A DNA stretch of 14,879 bases from Bacteroidales bacterium. Lineage in GTDB: Bacteria; Bacteroidota; Bacteroidia; Bacteroidales; UBA12077. The translations under genes were made by a program, and so were the position numbers. Shown here piece by piece: positions 1-9,004 of this stretch (position 1 is its first letter; every line of letters begins with the position of its first letter). Location: assembly GCA_030156305.1 (NCBI GenBank), contig JASGMZ010000048.1, positions 1 through 14,879 of the forward strand, given 5' to 3'. The notes under the pieces were generated by a model. It made no database searches. It saw only the letters and a program-made list of their open reading frames with translations, and was not told the DNA's origin.

Positions 1-8
1 TGCCCGCA

Positions 9-62
9 ATGGATTTTTGCAATATTGTGCATTTTCCAACTTGCAATACTATGGATTTTTGC
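9..62. repeat. Short direct repeat, possibly the end of an insertion sequence
   Basis: The 12-mer ATGGATTTTTGC occurs at 9-20 and again at 51-62, in a stretch rich in TTGCA words (TTGCAAT, TTGCAAC). Repeated short motifs close to a terminus are typical of IS21-family ends, and no open frame covers the stretch. The element itself would lie to the left of the window. I see no gene in 1-280. The identification as an IS end is inference. Confidence 0.3.
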
Positions 63-197
63 TTTGCAACTTTCTACATTTTTATTTTACAATAAACATA
101 AAGTGACAATGAAGATAAAGTGATTCTTAATTAATTTGTGCATATTAACGCTGGCAACAAGTGTCCTACATAAAGGATGACGGCCACCGAAAGTAAA

Positions 198-233
198 ACA
201 ATTAGGAAATTAAAAAAATAATGTCCTAATTGT
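198..233. repeat. Perfect 10-bp inverted repeat
   Basis: ACAATTAGGA at 198-207 is the exact reverse complement of TCCTAATTGT at 224-233, with a 16-base A/T-rich spacer. It lies 48 bases upstream of the left tRNA fragment. The word TGTCCT also recurs nearby (172-177, 222-227, 233-238). It could be a protein-binding site or an excisionase/recombination arm site; there is no T-run, so a terminator is unlikely. Confidence 0.45.
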
Positions 234-280
234 GTCCTTTTACGACTATTAAATGCTTTTAATATGCCATTTGCCTGTTG

Positions 281-330
281 ATTCGTAATCAGTAGGTCGG
301 GGGTTCGATTCCCCCCGCTAGCTCCAGTAA
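281..330 (+). repeat. Left copy of 50-bp direct repeat: 3' half of tRNA-Thr(CGU), putative att site
   Basis: The copy reads as anticodon loop TTCGTAA (anticodon CGT, codon ACG), 3' anticodon strand TCAGT, variable loop AGGTC, T-stem GGGGG / loop TTCGATT / CCCCC, acceptor strand CGCTAGC, base T and encoded CCA, then GTAA. No D-arm and no matching 5' acceptor strand (GCTAGCG) lies upstream, so this is not a working tRNA gene. An identical copy lies at 14277-14326. tRNA 3' ends are classic targets of tyrosine integrases, and 3' fragments are what integration leaves at the distal edge of an element. The intact tRNA would be expected further left. The att role is inference; the repeat is directly seen. 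Confidence 0.8.
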
Positions 331-342
331 GAATTCTATGAG

Positions 343-366
343 AGAGTTTATCGGCTCTTTTTTTGC
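343..366 (+). terminator. Weak terminator-like hairpin after left tRNA fragment
   Basis: A short AGAG/CTCT stem with an 8-base loop is followed by a run of T residues at about 358-364. The position just behind the tRNA 3' end matches the hairpin behind the right copy, so it may be a mutated tRNA terminator. The stem is only 4 bp, so activity is doubtful. From here to 599 no gene is supported; the stretch is A/T-rich and the small open frames lack ribosome sites. Confidence 0.3.
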
Positions 367-599
367 GCCTGAAATAAAGAAAACTCGAAGAAAAATATAC
401 GGTTTGTGCACATCAGAAATAAAACCGTTCAAAAAAGTCCGCATTTTGATCTGTTTTGTCATAAAAAAATATACGACTACAGTTTTCAGAAAAATTTCAA
501 AAATGCATACACCACTAAATTTGCAATAAAAAACACCTGTTAATTATCGAAAAAAAGTATCATTGTATTAAGTAAAGCCAATATAAAATAGATTGTTAA

Positions 600-1363
600 T
601 CAGGCCGGAAAAATTGGGTAGTAGTAACTCGTTTCAGGTAGGCGAGTTCGGATTAATACAAGACTGCATTTTAGTTTGGCGAGCTGAATTTCCGTTCGAC
701 CTCCACACGTTTGCAGATATCCCGGTAGTCCTGCTTTTTATCCAAAAATGCGTTTTTGGATGGCCGGCCAAGTGCCGGTCCTGATAATCGAATGCCGCGC
801 TTTTTACAAAAGGTGATGTTTCCACGATTTCTGTAAATCTTATCAACCAATATCCGTGACGGATAAAATCCCGTTCTCTCTTTCTAGCGTTCAATGATTT
901 CGATGAGATTTGTCGCTTCGTTGTAAGCATCAAAGGAGACTTTTTTAAGACGGGTATACCCATCCACCACGCTGATGTCCAAATTTGCGCCAAATTCTAC
1001 AGGTGATTTGTCTAGACTATGACAATGGTTCGAAGGTGTGGTTGTGACAGGCTGACAATCCGATTTTCCACTTTATGAGTGTGATTGTCATTCATGTGTT
1101 TTTGCTGTTCATAAAGGCAACGGATGGTTTCTAATCGTTTTCCCCATTTTGAGGACAGACTCTTTCCAATCATCAACTGATTATCGATGCTTGAAAGATC
1201 CCATCTAAGATAGCGGAGTTGCTTCCCAATGCCAGACGCAGCGGTTTCGCCACATTGGAATCGTCTCAGATTTTTCAAACTACCGATTACTGGCATGCAT
1301 TTTCATACCTACCGGTTGTTTGAAATCACTAAAGCTAATTTGAGTATTACTGAATTTATACAT
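600..1363 (-). pseudogene. IS5-like DDE transposase, internally deleted and frameshifted
   Basis: The gene starts at ATG 1361-1363 after a GGAGTG ribosome site and codes the recognisable IS5-type N-terminus MYKFSNTQISFSDFKQP. It hits a stop after about 27 codons, at the edge of a large internal deletion. Homology resumes with IGKQLRYLRWDLSSIDNQL and RIVSLSQPHLRTIV, then changes frame into FGANLDISVVDGYTRLKK, which carries a DDE-type aspartate. Later pieces such as KKRGIRLSGPALGRPSKN and a C-terminal LIRTRLPETSYY follow in shifted frames, with an in-frame TAG and a final TGA at 600-602. Loss of the middle region and several frame changes mean it cannot make transposase. Terminal inverted repeats were not located. 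The family call rests on motifs recalled from IS5/IS1182-like transposases. Confidence 0.75.
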
Positions 1364-1419
1364 TTCGCTCACTCCGTGTGCAAGGTTTTTAGCTGGTTTA
1401 GCACATTTTCTATGCACTT

Positions 1420-1448
1420 ATTATACCACAAAATGCCTTGAAAGTCAG
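1420..1448 (-). promoter_or_regulatory. Sigma-A-like promoter of the transposase relic
   Basis: On the minus strand CTGACT (1448-1443), a 17-base spacer and a consensus TATAAT (1425-1420) lie about 57 bases upstream of the transposase start codon. This is a good vegetative promoter match and suggests the IS relic may still be transcribed. No gene is supported between 1364 and 1557. Confidence 0.5.
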
Positions 1449-1557
1449 TAAAAATGAGGGTTCAAGGATTATTCAGTACCCATTAGATTAATGTCTAATA
1501 TGAGGTGCACTTCATTTTCAGGATAGGGAATCAATAAATTTTGTTTGGCTTAATGGT

Positions 1558-2478
1558 TTAAATGTCACTGCCGATCTTTGCCTGGATACCGAATTTTGTT
1601 GTTATGCGTAGGAGTTCTTCAACGTCACTTATTTCCATCACTTTAGCAACTTCAAACGGATAATCTTTTGAAAGGCTGATATATTTTTGCATACCCAAAC
1701 GATGATATGGTAAAAAATGAATTATTTTATGACCCAATGAACGGTCAAAATCGCAAATTGCCGCAATGGAATCCTTATCTGCATTAAAGCCGGGAATCAA
1801 AAGTGTCCTTAGAATTACTTCCGCATTATATTCAGAAAGTCTGATCAAATTTTCCAAAATAATTGATACATTGCCACCAGTGTATTTTTTAAATGTATGT
1901 GTATCCACAGGTTTTAGATCACACAAAAACAAGTTAGTATGGGGTATTACTTTTATAAATTGTTCGAAAGCTACTTCCGAAGATGTTTCGATTGCTGTAT
2001 GATAGCCTTTAACATGACAGCGGGCAAATAATTCTGCGACAAATGTTGCCTGCAACAGAGGTTCTCCTCCAGAAGCTGTAACACCTCCGGAAGATTGCCT
2101 GTAAAAAACACTGTCTTTTTCAATTTCCTGCATTAATTCATTTAGCGTCATTGTATATCCATATTTTACCAATGCACCGGGCGGACAGTTTTCGGCGCAG
2201 ATTTTTTTTTCGCAGTGTTCACAGCATTTTGACGATAACAATGCCATCGGCTGTTAATCTGATTGCATTGAGAGGACATACGTTTTCACAGGTTTGACAA
2301 CCGATACAGCGCTTTTTATAATAACCAATTTGTGTGGCGTACGATTGAGATTCGGGATTGCAGCACCCAATGAACATCCTTTGAAAAATACATTGGTGCG
2401 GATTCCATAGCCATTGTGGATACAAAAACGCTGAATTTCAAAAATATTCGCCTTCAAATTCGAATAATTATTCTTCAT
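1558..2478 (-). pseudogene. Glycyl radical enzyme activating enzyme (radical SAM), inactivated
   Basis: The ancestral protein (about 305 residues) would have used an S-adenosylmethionine-binding [4Fe-4S] cluster to make the glycyl radical on the GRE coded just upstream. Start ATG 2478 overlaps the GRE stop as TAATG, which indicates translational coupling. The N-terminal FEIQRFCIHNGYGIRT matches the family motif, but the usual HDGPGIRT has become HNGYGIRT. Near 2361-2370 a deletion of about 10 bases follows GCSL and removes the second cysteine of CxxxCxxC and the frame. The next frame holds a ferredoxin motif CIGCQTCENVCP. A second frame change near 2235-2247 leads into CCEHCEKKICAENCPPGA and then an intact C-terminal half with SGGEP. 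Two frameshifts plus loss of a cluster ligand make activity very unlikely. Confidence 0.85.
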
Positions 2479-4864
2479 TAAAGTGCAAACTCCACGCGTG
2501 CCATGATGTCATCTTGAAGTTCACGGTTAAGTGATGTATATAAAGCACTGTAACCGGCAACGCGGACAATTAAATCCGAATAATTTCAGGATGATTTTGG
2601 GCGTCTCGTAATGTTTCGTTTGAAACCATATTAAACTGGACATGCCAACACTTCAAATCGCCGAAGCCTCTTAACAGACTACCCAGTTTCTTTTCCGCTT
2701 CGGGTGACTCAATTGTTTTAGGATCGACGCGCATATTCAGTAATTGACCACCGGAGAATAGTTCTGTTGATAATTTTCCAACTGATTTAAGCACAGCCGT
2801 TGGCCCATTTTTTATCGTTCCACGAGAGGGAGAAATGCCGTCAGCTGTGGGTTCTCCAGCTTTTCTCCCATCCGATGTCGCTCCAACAACAGCGTCGCAT
2901 GGAATATTAGCAGTAATTGTCACCGTCGAGCTGGTGTAGCAGCATCCAATGGGGCCTTTGCCTTCAAGCATTGTTTTATAGTTTGGAATGCGGTGTACAA
3001 AGTAATCGGAGGTTACTTTCACAAAATTATCCACCTCATCACAATCATTCCCAAACTTTTCAGCAGCATTCAAAAGCAATTGTCGAATCACTTCACCTTT
3101 TTCGCATTTGAAATCCGAATTCAGCGCTTCCCGAAGCTCTTTAAAACTGATTAAGCCTTTGTCAAAAACAACACGCTTAATTGCATATAAAGCATTCCCG
3201 ACATTAGCAATACCGATCAAGGTTCCGCTTATAATATCATAAACGACGCCGCCTTCTTTAATGGCTTTTCCTCTGCCAAGACAATCCTGCATCAGCAGAC
3301 TGCAAAATGCGTCAGGAACAAGAGCGTTCATGGCCATTTCATTCATGTTATCGGCTATAACATGGAGATCCGTATAATATTCTAAAACTTTCCTGTAATT
3401 GTCCATTATTTCATTAATATCGGCGCATTGTTCCATCGGGCGCAGTCCCTTTAATACTGTAATGCCGGATGGGATGTCTACGCCGCCATCAATAGCAATC
3501 TGTAATATTTTAAGGAGGTTTATTTTGCTTTTTCCGTTAGGGCGATATGACCACTTTCCCGGCACCTGGACTTCTGTACACCCAATTGTCGAATAATTGT
3601 AGGCATCTTCTTTCGTTACTCCAAATCGTATTAAAGATGGTATTATGACTTGATCGTTGACAAAAGCGGGCATTCCGAATCCAAGTTTAACGACTTTAAT
3701 TGCTTTTTTCAGAAATTCTTCAGTCGTTCCTGGATAAAGCCGAATATAAACATTTGGTTCTGGGAGTCTTATCTTAGCAAGCATATCCAGAAATATATCG
3801 GTCAGTGAATTGGTCGCATCCTTCCCATCGATTGTCTGTCCGCCTAAACATATATTCTGGTAGGTTGGATAACCCAGTTGTGTACGCGTGGTACTTTCGG
3901 ATCGTAGTTTATTATTACTGAATACTTTTATGAAAAAACACCCAATTAATTCATGAACCTGTTCTTTATTAATCAGACCGTCATTTATATCTTTTTTCAT
4001 AAAAGGATATAAATACTGGTCGGTACGACCCATGGAAATTGAATGGCCATTGCTTTCGATGTGTAATATTACCTGTACAAACCACAAACATTATATGGCT
4101 TGATAAAAAGATTGGGGTTCATGTTTAAGAAGTGCTGTGCAGTTTTCAGCAATCGCATTCAGCTCTTTAAAACGCACCGGATCGGCCGTTTCTTTTGCCT
4201 TTATCGTTGCCAATTCTGAAAAACGGGCAATATAATCGAGACAACCCTCAAGCACGACCTTGGATGCCCGATAGAAAATTAATTTTTCCAAATCCGTCGG
4301 TTGTGTTAAGTCAAGCCCATCCATATATCCGATAACCCTATCCAGCAAACCACGAAGGCCTAATTTCATAACCATATCATAATCGGGTATAAAATGCCCT
4401 TCACCCGAGGAAATATTACTCTGCCAACCTAAAACACCAATATTCAGATCTTCTAAAACTTTTTCGCTTTGAATGGTTAAGGCTCGGTCACGCAATGTTT
4501 TTCCACTCCACCATGGCAGGATTTTCCGGAGTCTCTTTTTCTTTTCCTCTGTGATAATGAAGCGATCACTTTCTCTCAATTCAAACTTGTCCATCTCGTC
4601 CAATACAAATTGAACCGAATACTCAGGATAAAGAGGTGCAGCACGTCGCGTCGATGCCTGGTTTCCAACAATTAACTCGCCGTCATCGATGTAAATTGTC
4701 ATCTCACGCAGTATTGCACGCAATGAATGCGCTCGTTTTAAAATCGCAGGCAACGCTTCCATTTCTTGATAGCAACGAGTAACAATTTCAGCTCTTTCAA
4801 TACAAATAGCAGGAGCTGTATTTAACATGTTCTGGCGAAGTAGTTTTAAACGAACATCCATCAT
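2478..4864 (-). pseudogene. PFL2-like glycyl radical enzyme of unassigned substrate, inactivated
   Basis: The full frame would give about 795 residues, the normal GRE length. I prefer ATG 4864, preceded by GAAGGTGG, over the GTG at 4870. Seen are GEGHFIPDY (His codon 4394-4396), SNGHSIS (His codon 4043-4045), the thiyl-radical motif IGCTEVQVPGKW (Cys codon 3578-3580, Glu codon 3572-3574) and the glycyl loop VRVAGYSA (Gly codon 2553-2555). Two lesions break it: an in-frame TAA at 4091-4093 between SFYQAI and CLWFVQ, and loss of one A near 2583-2588 that puts the glycyl loop out of frame. The CTEVQVPGKW motif differs from the CVEPQ..GKTEGWHD of diol dehydratases and resembles PflD/YbiW-type enzymes, so the substrate differed from that of DhaB1. 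The exact reaction is unknown; C-O lyase or dehydratase chemistry is an inference. Confidence 0.85.
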
Positions 4865-4877
4865 AGCCACCTTCTTC

Positions 4878-5999
4878 TTATTTGCTTAATAGGTCTAAAT
4901 AATAGCAGACATGTCCTTCAAAATTCATTTTTAAAACAGGGAGAGCATACGGTTCAAAAACAACGCAATTTTCAGCTTTGCTTTTTCGGATTTCGTTCAT
5001 TGCATCATTTGTAATCCAGTCTGCGATATCCAAATCCATGCCCAGTAAAGAATATTCGGCGCACAGTGGTTTTTGCCAGTTATTGACATTGTTAACCCGT
5101 TTATCCGCTTTTAGACGAGGGGTAAATTCAGGGGTTTCCAGGATCGGTTGTTCAATGGTATTCACAAGCATATTATTTAGTTTATCCGACATATCAAGGT
5201 ACCGAAGCATAAAACTTCCACCATAGATGTAGGATGGTGTCGAGGGTATCAGTGCATCAACCAGAGACAAGAGATGGATTGTCTCAAATTCCCATTTGAC
5301 CGGCAGTTTGGGCAGCAGCTTTTCAAATACATACTGTGCCTGACCGGAAAGTGTTATAATGCGATGAATATTTTTTTGACGTAATGAATCTGCTAATTTT
5401 TCAAGATGGTGGATTCCTTCGTCTATAAGTCCATAGGCAAAATATTCAAATCCAATAAATACCGATTCAATCGGCTGTGTGACTATTTTTTATTTTTTCA
5501 GGAAATTGCCAAGTGCCCCTGCGCTTTCTTTTGCATAGAATGCTGTTGCATCATCTATTAATACCAGTGTTTCGGACGACTCGAACAATGGAAGGGCAGC
5601 ATTCCATTGTTTGCTGATCGATTCAACTGGTAAAATATGCCCGTTGTTTTTTTGAAGCAGATCTTCGAGATCTGTTTTTGTACCACAGTCAAATCCGTTT
5701 TTGCGCATGAATTCACGACAGAGGTACATCACATCCGTACAGTCGTTAGGATCCTCATGAAAATTTTGCCATCGTTCCCCTTGTCTCGAAAGGATTGATC
5801 TGAAAACTGTTTCTGCGATTCTATTCGTGGGGGGCAAATACCCTTTATCAATTGACCAAAGAAGTTGAAACTTCCGTGATGGATAATCATTCATCTGATG
5901 CGTAGCACGATATTCCGGATTATAGCATAGACCTTGATCAAGATGGATGACTTGATGCAGAAGCTTATCGTCATATGCTCTTAAAGTAAAATTTCTTAT
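4878..5999 (-). pseudogene. CCG-domain (GlpC/HdrB-like) protein lacking its cysteines, inactivated
   Basis: One frame, interrupted by TAA at 5490-5492, gives about 370 codons. The pattern follows the two-CCG-domain electron-transfer subunits (GlpC, HdrB, LutA types): a helical N-terminal part, then IESVFIGFEYFAYG with KNIHRIITLSGQAQYVFEK, and a second repeat with YGGSFMLRYLDM and ENCVVFEPYALPVLKM. Where the family has cluster cysteines (CPxC, CCG) this protein has LSGQAQ, SLLGMD and FEPYAL, and the N-terminal ferredoxin motifs are absent. There is no normal start: the codon overlapping the upstream stop is ATA (5999-5997), where ATG would give the usual ATGA overlap. Gene order puts it between the FAD oxidase and the GRE, 8 bases before the GRE start region. 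The family call is by weak motif pattern. The cysteine loss may be decay or a genuine cluster-free subfamily. Confidence 0.6.
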
Positions 6000-7792
6000 A
6001 ATCCCAAAACCCCCTTGTTCAGTATTCCATTTGGATCAAGTGCATCTTTAATTTTTCGCATTACCATTACACCTGTTTCACCGTGTTCTTTTTCTAAATA
6101 TTCTGCCTTGAGTTTTCCGATTCCATGATGATGGGAAATATTTCCTCCATTTTCAAGACTGGCTGTTATAGCACGCCGCACGCATTCAATATAGCGTTTT
6201 TCCCCTTCAAAATCATCTCCACCGGTTTCAGCATAAAAGATGACATAAACACTTGCGCCAGTATGATAAACATGCGAGAAATGACATTCCACAGAATTAC
6301 AGATAGGTTCCAATACCTCGCGCATTGCTGCCCAGACATTACCGATACAATCCCATGGTGCCGCCACTTCAATGGCATCAGAAGTTCCACCTCGAATTGC
6401 GTGATAATCTTGAATTTTTTTGGTACTGAAGCGGCTGTGAAACCAGTCCTCGCCTGGCTTTGTCCCTTTCGAAAGCCCACCATTTTTTTCACAGATTAAC
6501 CTTATGTGCTTTTTTTCTAGGAAAACTTGTTCTTCAAGACCTTCATAGCCAAACACCAGAAATGAATATCCCGGCTCAAAGCAATATTTTTTGATTTTAG
6601 GTATACTTTCCACATGATCGTAAAGCCGGACAACCGCCGGCCGTAATCCCAATTGCATGAATTGGCGAATGGCTTCAAGGCCATCAAGGGTTGAGGGAAA
6701 TGTGTACGCTTCAAAATACCTACAGAGCGCCATCGGATAAATTTCCATTTCCACTTCGGTGACAATCCCATAGACACCTTCACTGCCAAGCAAAAGCTGA
6801 TTCAGTTCAAGCCCGGTAGAGCTCTTTGGTGCGGTATGGGTCCGCAAAATCTCTCCGGTGGGGAGTACTGCCACGAGGTTACTAACCATATCATCCATTT
6901 TCCCGTATTTTGTCGAGAATGTGCCCACAGCTCGTGTTGCAACCATACCTCCTAAAACAGCACTTTGAAACGATTGCGGGAAATGGCCTGTTGTGTAGCC
7001 GAGATCGTTCAACTGGTTCTCAAAATCGGCCCCTGTTAATCCAGCCCCGCCTTTGGCAGTACAATTGATTTCGTTAATCGAAAATGAACGTAATCTTTTA
7101 ACATCCAACATGACTTGACCCTTGTCCGCTGATGTTCCGCAGACAGAACCTGATGCTCCTCCAATTGGCACGATTCCTACTAAAAATTCATTTGCCAACT
7201 GTAATATTCTGGAAATCTCTTCAATTGAAGAGGGCATGAGTATTGCATCCGGAATATGAGGATAATAACCTTCAAGCATCCATTTATATTCGACGGGACA
7301 CACCCCATGAGCGTATATCTGCCGATCTTCCATGGCACTCAGCTGAGTAACATCAGGCAGCTGCTCCTTCAAACAATTTAAAAAATCTATAACATTATGG
7401 TTCATTATTTTCTCCTGCACTTTGAATCTCGGCAATGCCGTTATGTTCCGTGTTGCTATAATATCAACATTCGATTCCAAAATATTCGTTGCGATGATCT
7501 GTCCCTCTTTGATAGGTGCCGTTATTTTCATTTGAGATAGCAGTTGGTAGCACTGCGTCAGCAATCTTTTCGGGATTTCGCCATTGCTGACAACAGGCAA
7601 TCGCCGAATGCCAGCTGCTTCGATTGAAAGGCACGTCGTAAGCATCCGTACAGGGTCTGTATATTCACTTTTAGCATAAAGTTGTCCCCGTAAGCAGGCA
7701 AAGCCATCAAATGCAAATTCTCCTTCACTTTCAGACAATTTCCCATAACAGCTTAGTGGACAAACGATAGATGTATAGTATTTATGTTTCAT
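5996..7792 (-). CDS. DUF1667 domain fused to AGPS-like FAD-linked oxidase
   Basis: The 598-residue frame is intact. Residues 1 to about 115 match DUF1667, a small cysteine domain usually coded beside glycerol-3-phosphate-dehydrogenase-like flavoproteins; Cys11 and Cys15 (CPLSC) and Cys33 (CLRG) are present. From about 130 on it is a vanillyl-alcohol-oxidase-type FAD oxidase: the PP-loop region reads VPIGGASGSVCGT, and the C-terminus has HHHGIGKL (His554-556), the signature of alkylglycerone-phosphate synthases, followed by DPNGILNKG. A flavin-dependent oxidation of a hydroxyacid or polyol-type substrate, with electrons passed to the neighbouring oxidoreductase, is likely but inferred. ATG 7792 has a GAGGTG ribosome site and overlaps the end of the upstream gene by 11 bases. 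It is the only open gene in an otherwise broken operon, and whether it is still expressed is unclear. Confidence 0.85.
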   Translation of the reverse strand: MKHKYYTSIVCPLSCYGKLSESEGEFAFDGFACLRGQLYAKSEYTDPVRMLTTCLSIEAAGIRRLPVVSNGEIPKRLLTQCYQLLSQMKITAPIKEGQIIATNILESNVDIIATRNITALPRFKVQEKIMNHNVIDFLNCLKEQLPDVTQLSAMEDRQIYAHGVCPVEYKWMLEGYYPHIPDAILMPSSIEEISRILQLANEFLVGIVPIGGASGSVCGTSADKGQVMLDVKRLRSFSINEINCTAKGGAGLTGADFENQLNDLGYTTGHFPQSFQSAVLGGMVATRAVGTFSTKYGKMDDMVSNLVAVLPTGEILRTHTAPKSSTGLELNQLLLGSEGVYGIVTEVEMEIYPMALCRYFEAYTFPSTLDGLEAIRQFMQLGLRPAVVRLYDHVESIPKIKKYCFEPGYSFLVFGYEGLEEQVFLEKKHIRLICEKNGGLSKGTKPGEDWFHSRFSTKKIQDYHAIRGGTSDAIEVAAPWDCIGNVWAAMREVLEPICNSVECHFSHVYHTGASVYVIFYAETGGDDFEGEKRYIECVRRAITASLENGGNISHHHGIGKLKAEYLEKEHGETGVMVMRKIKDALDPNGILNKGVLGL

Positions 7793-8959
7793 TATTTACA
7801 CCTCTGACCTCAATGGTTACATCTTTATCAAGAGCATGCTCACGGTTCAGCGTAACGCAAACCATCGCGGACGGCAAGATGACTCTTTCTTTTTTCAATC
7901 GTTTAGCGGGTGCTCCGTTCACTATTATCATGACTGCTGCATCTTTCATTTCGGTTTGCACCCTTAAGAACAAATCAAGCGTACCAGTGGCGTCAGTATT
8001 AATCTTTTGCGGCAACACAAATGATACATTATTTCCGGCGTTAACGGAGACTTTTCTCGATGGAATCCTAGTCAATTCATTTTTGATAAATATTGCAGCG
8101 CACCTTCCTGCAATCTCTCCAGTTGCAGCAACATAATCGACAAGGTCAAACACAGCAACCACATTGCCTGCGGCAAAAATGCCAGGCTTATCCGTCATCA
8201 TATTTTCATCGACAATGGGACCATTGGTAATCGGACTTATCAAAATTTGAGTATTCCTGGTCAATTCATTTTCAGGAATTAATCCGACTGACAGCACGAG
8301 TAAATCGCATTCAAGAAACTGTTCACTCTCTTTGATGGGTTTGTTTTGACCATCGACATTTGCGATTGTTACACCTTCAATTCGCTTGTCGCCATGAATT
8401 TTTACGACAGTTGTTGAAAGATGAAGGGGTATATTATAATCATTCAGGCATTGTTCTATATTTCGTATGAGTCCGTTTGGTGTTTTCATAATTTCATAAA
8501 CACCTACTACTTCAATCCCTTCGATTGTCATGCGTCTGGCCATGATAAGCCCGATATCGCCTGACCTAAGTATCACTGCTTTTTTCCTGGAAGAAATCCT
8601 TCAATATTAATATAGCGCTGAACAACTCCTGCTGTATAAACACCTGCCGGTCGCGACCCCAGAAGTCCAACTTGAGCCCGTGTCCGCTCTCTGCATCCCA
8701 TTGCAAGTATCACTGCTTCGGCAATTACCAGAATTAGGCCTTCTTCATGCGACACTGCGATAATTGTTTTATTTTCATGTACTTCAAGCACCATTGTATC
8801 AAGATATAAACAAACGCCCCATTCTTTTGCTTCGTTTATCAGCCTTTCTGCAAACTGATTCCCGGTTAAGGATCTTTTGTATTTCTGAAGCCCAAATCCG
8901 TCATGGATACATTTATATAGTAAACGACACTGAAAAAGAGAAATAATCACGTGGTTCAT
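7782..8959 (-). pseudogene. NAD(P)/FAD-dependent oxidoreductase, 5'-truncated and frameshifted
   Basis: The sequence matches the pyridine-nucleotide flavoproteins usually found beside GlpA-like and DUF1667 genes in Clostridia: KCIHDGFGLQ, ILAMGCRERTRAQ, SRPAGVYTAG, then GDIGLIMARRMTIEG, LLVLSVGLIPENELTR and GIFAAGNVVAVFDLVD. The first 45 or so residues, with the FAD-binding GxGxxG motif, are missing; homology begins near 8925, and the codons between there and ATG 8959 are unrelated. One A is missing in an A-run near 8576-8582, shifting the frame after FLPGKK. The nucleotide-binding loop reads LRSGDIG where LGSGDIG is usual. Without the FAD site the protein cannot fold as a flavoenzyme. It was probably the electron exit to NAD(P) for the fused FAD oxidase downstream. 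It stands head to head with dhaB1. Confidence 0.8.
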
Positions 8960-8975
8960 AAGAAAAATAATTTAG

Positions 8976-9004
8976 TTGACTTATATTTTGATCTATGCTA
9001 TTAT
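8976..9004 (+). promoter_or_regulatory. Sigma-A promoter of dhaB1
   Basis: TTGACT (8976-8981), a 17-base spacer and TATTAT (8999-9004) form a near-consensus promoter. Transcription would begin about 9010-9012, giving a leader of about 140 bases. Immediately downstream GCAC-AAAC-GTGC (9016-9027) forms a small palindrome that could be an operator. I see no B12-riboswitch-like structure in the leader, as expected for a B12-independent enzyme. Confidence 0.7.

Noticed and set aside
240..330. A complete tRNA-Thr gene
   Set aside because: The anticodon loop, T-arm and acceptor 3' strand are there, but no D-arm and no 5' acceptor strand precede it; the same holds for the right copy.
338..529. Small plus-strand frame of 63 codons behind the left tRNA fragment
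   Set aside because: It has no ribosome site, starts inside the terminator-like hairpin region and has a composition typical of A/T-rich noncoding sequence.
4091..4093. Stop codon read-through by selenocysteine or pyrrolysine
   Set aside because: The codon is TAA, which is not recoded in these systems, and other independent lesions lie in the same gene.
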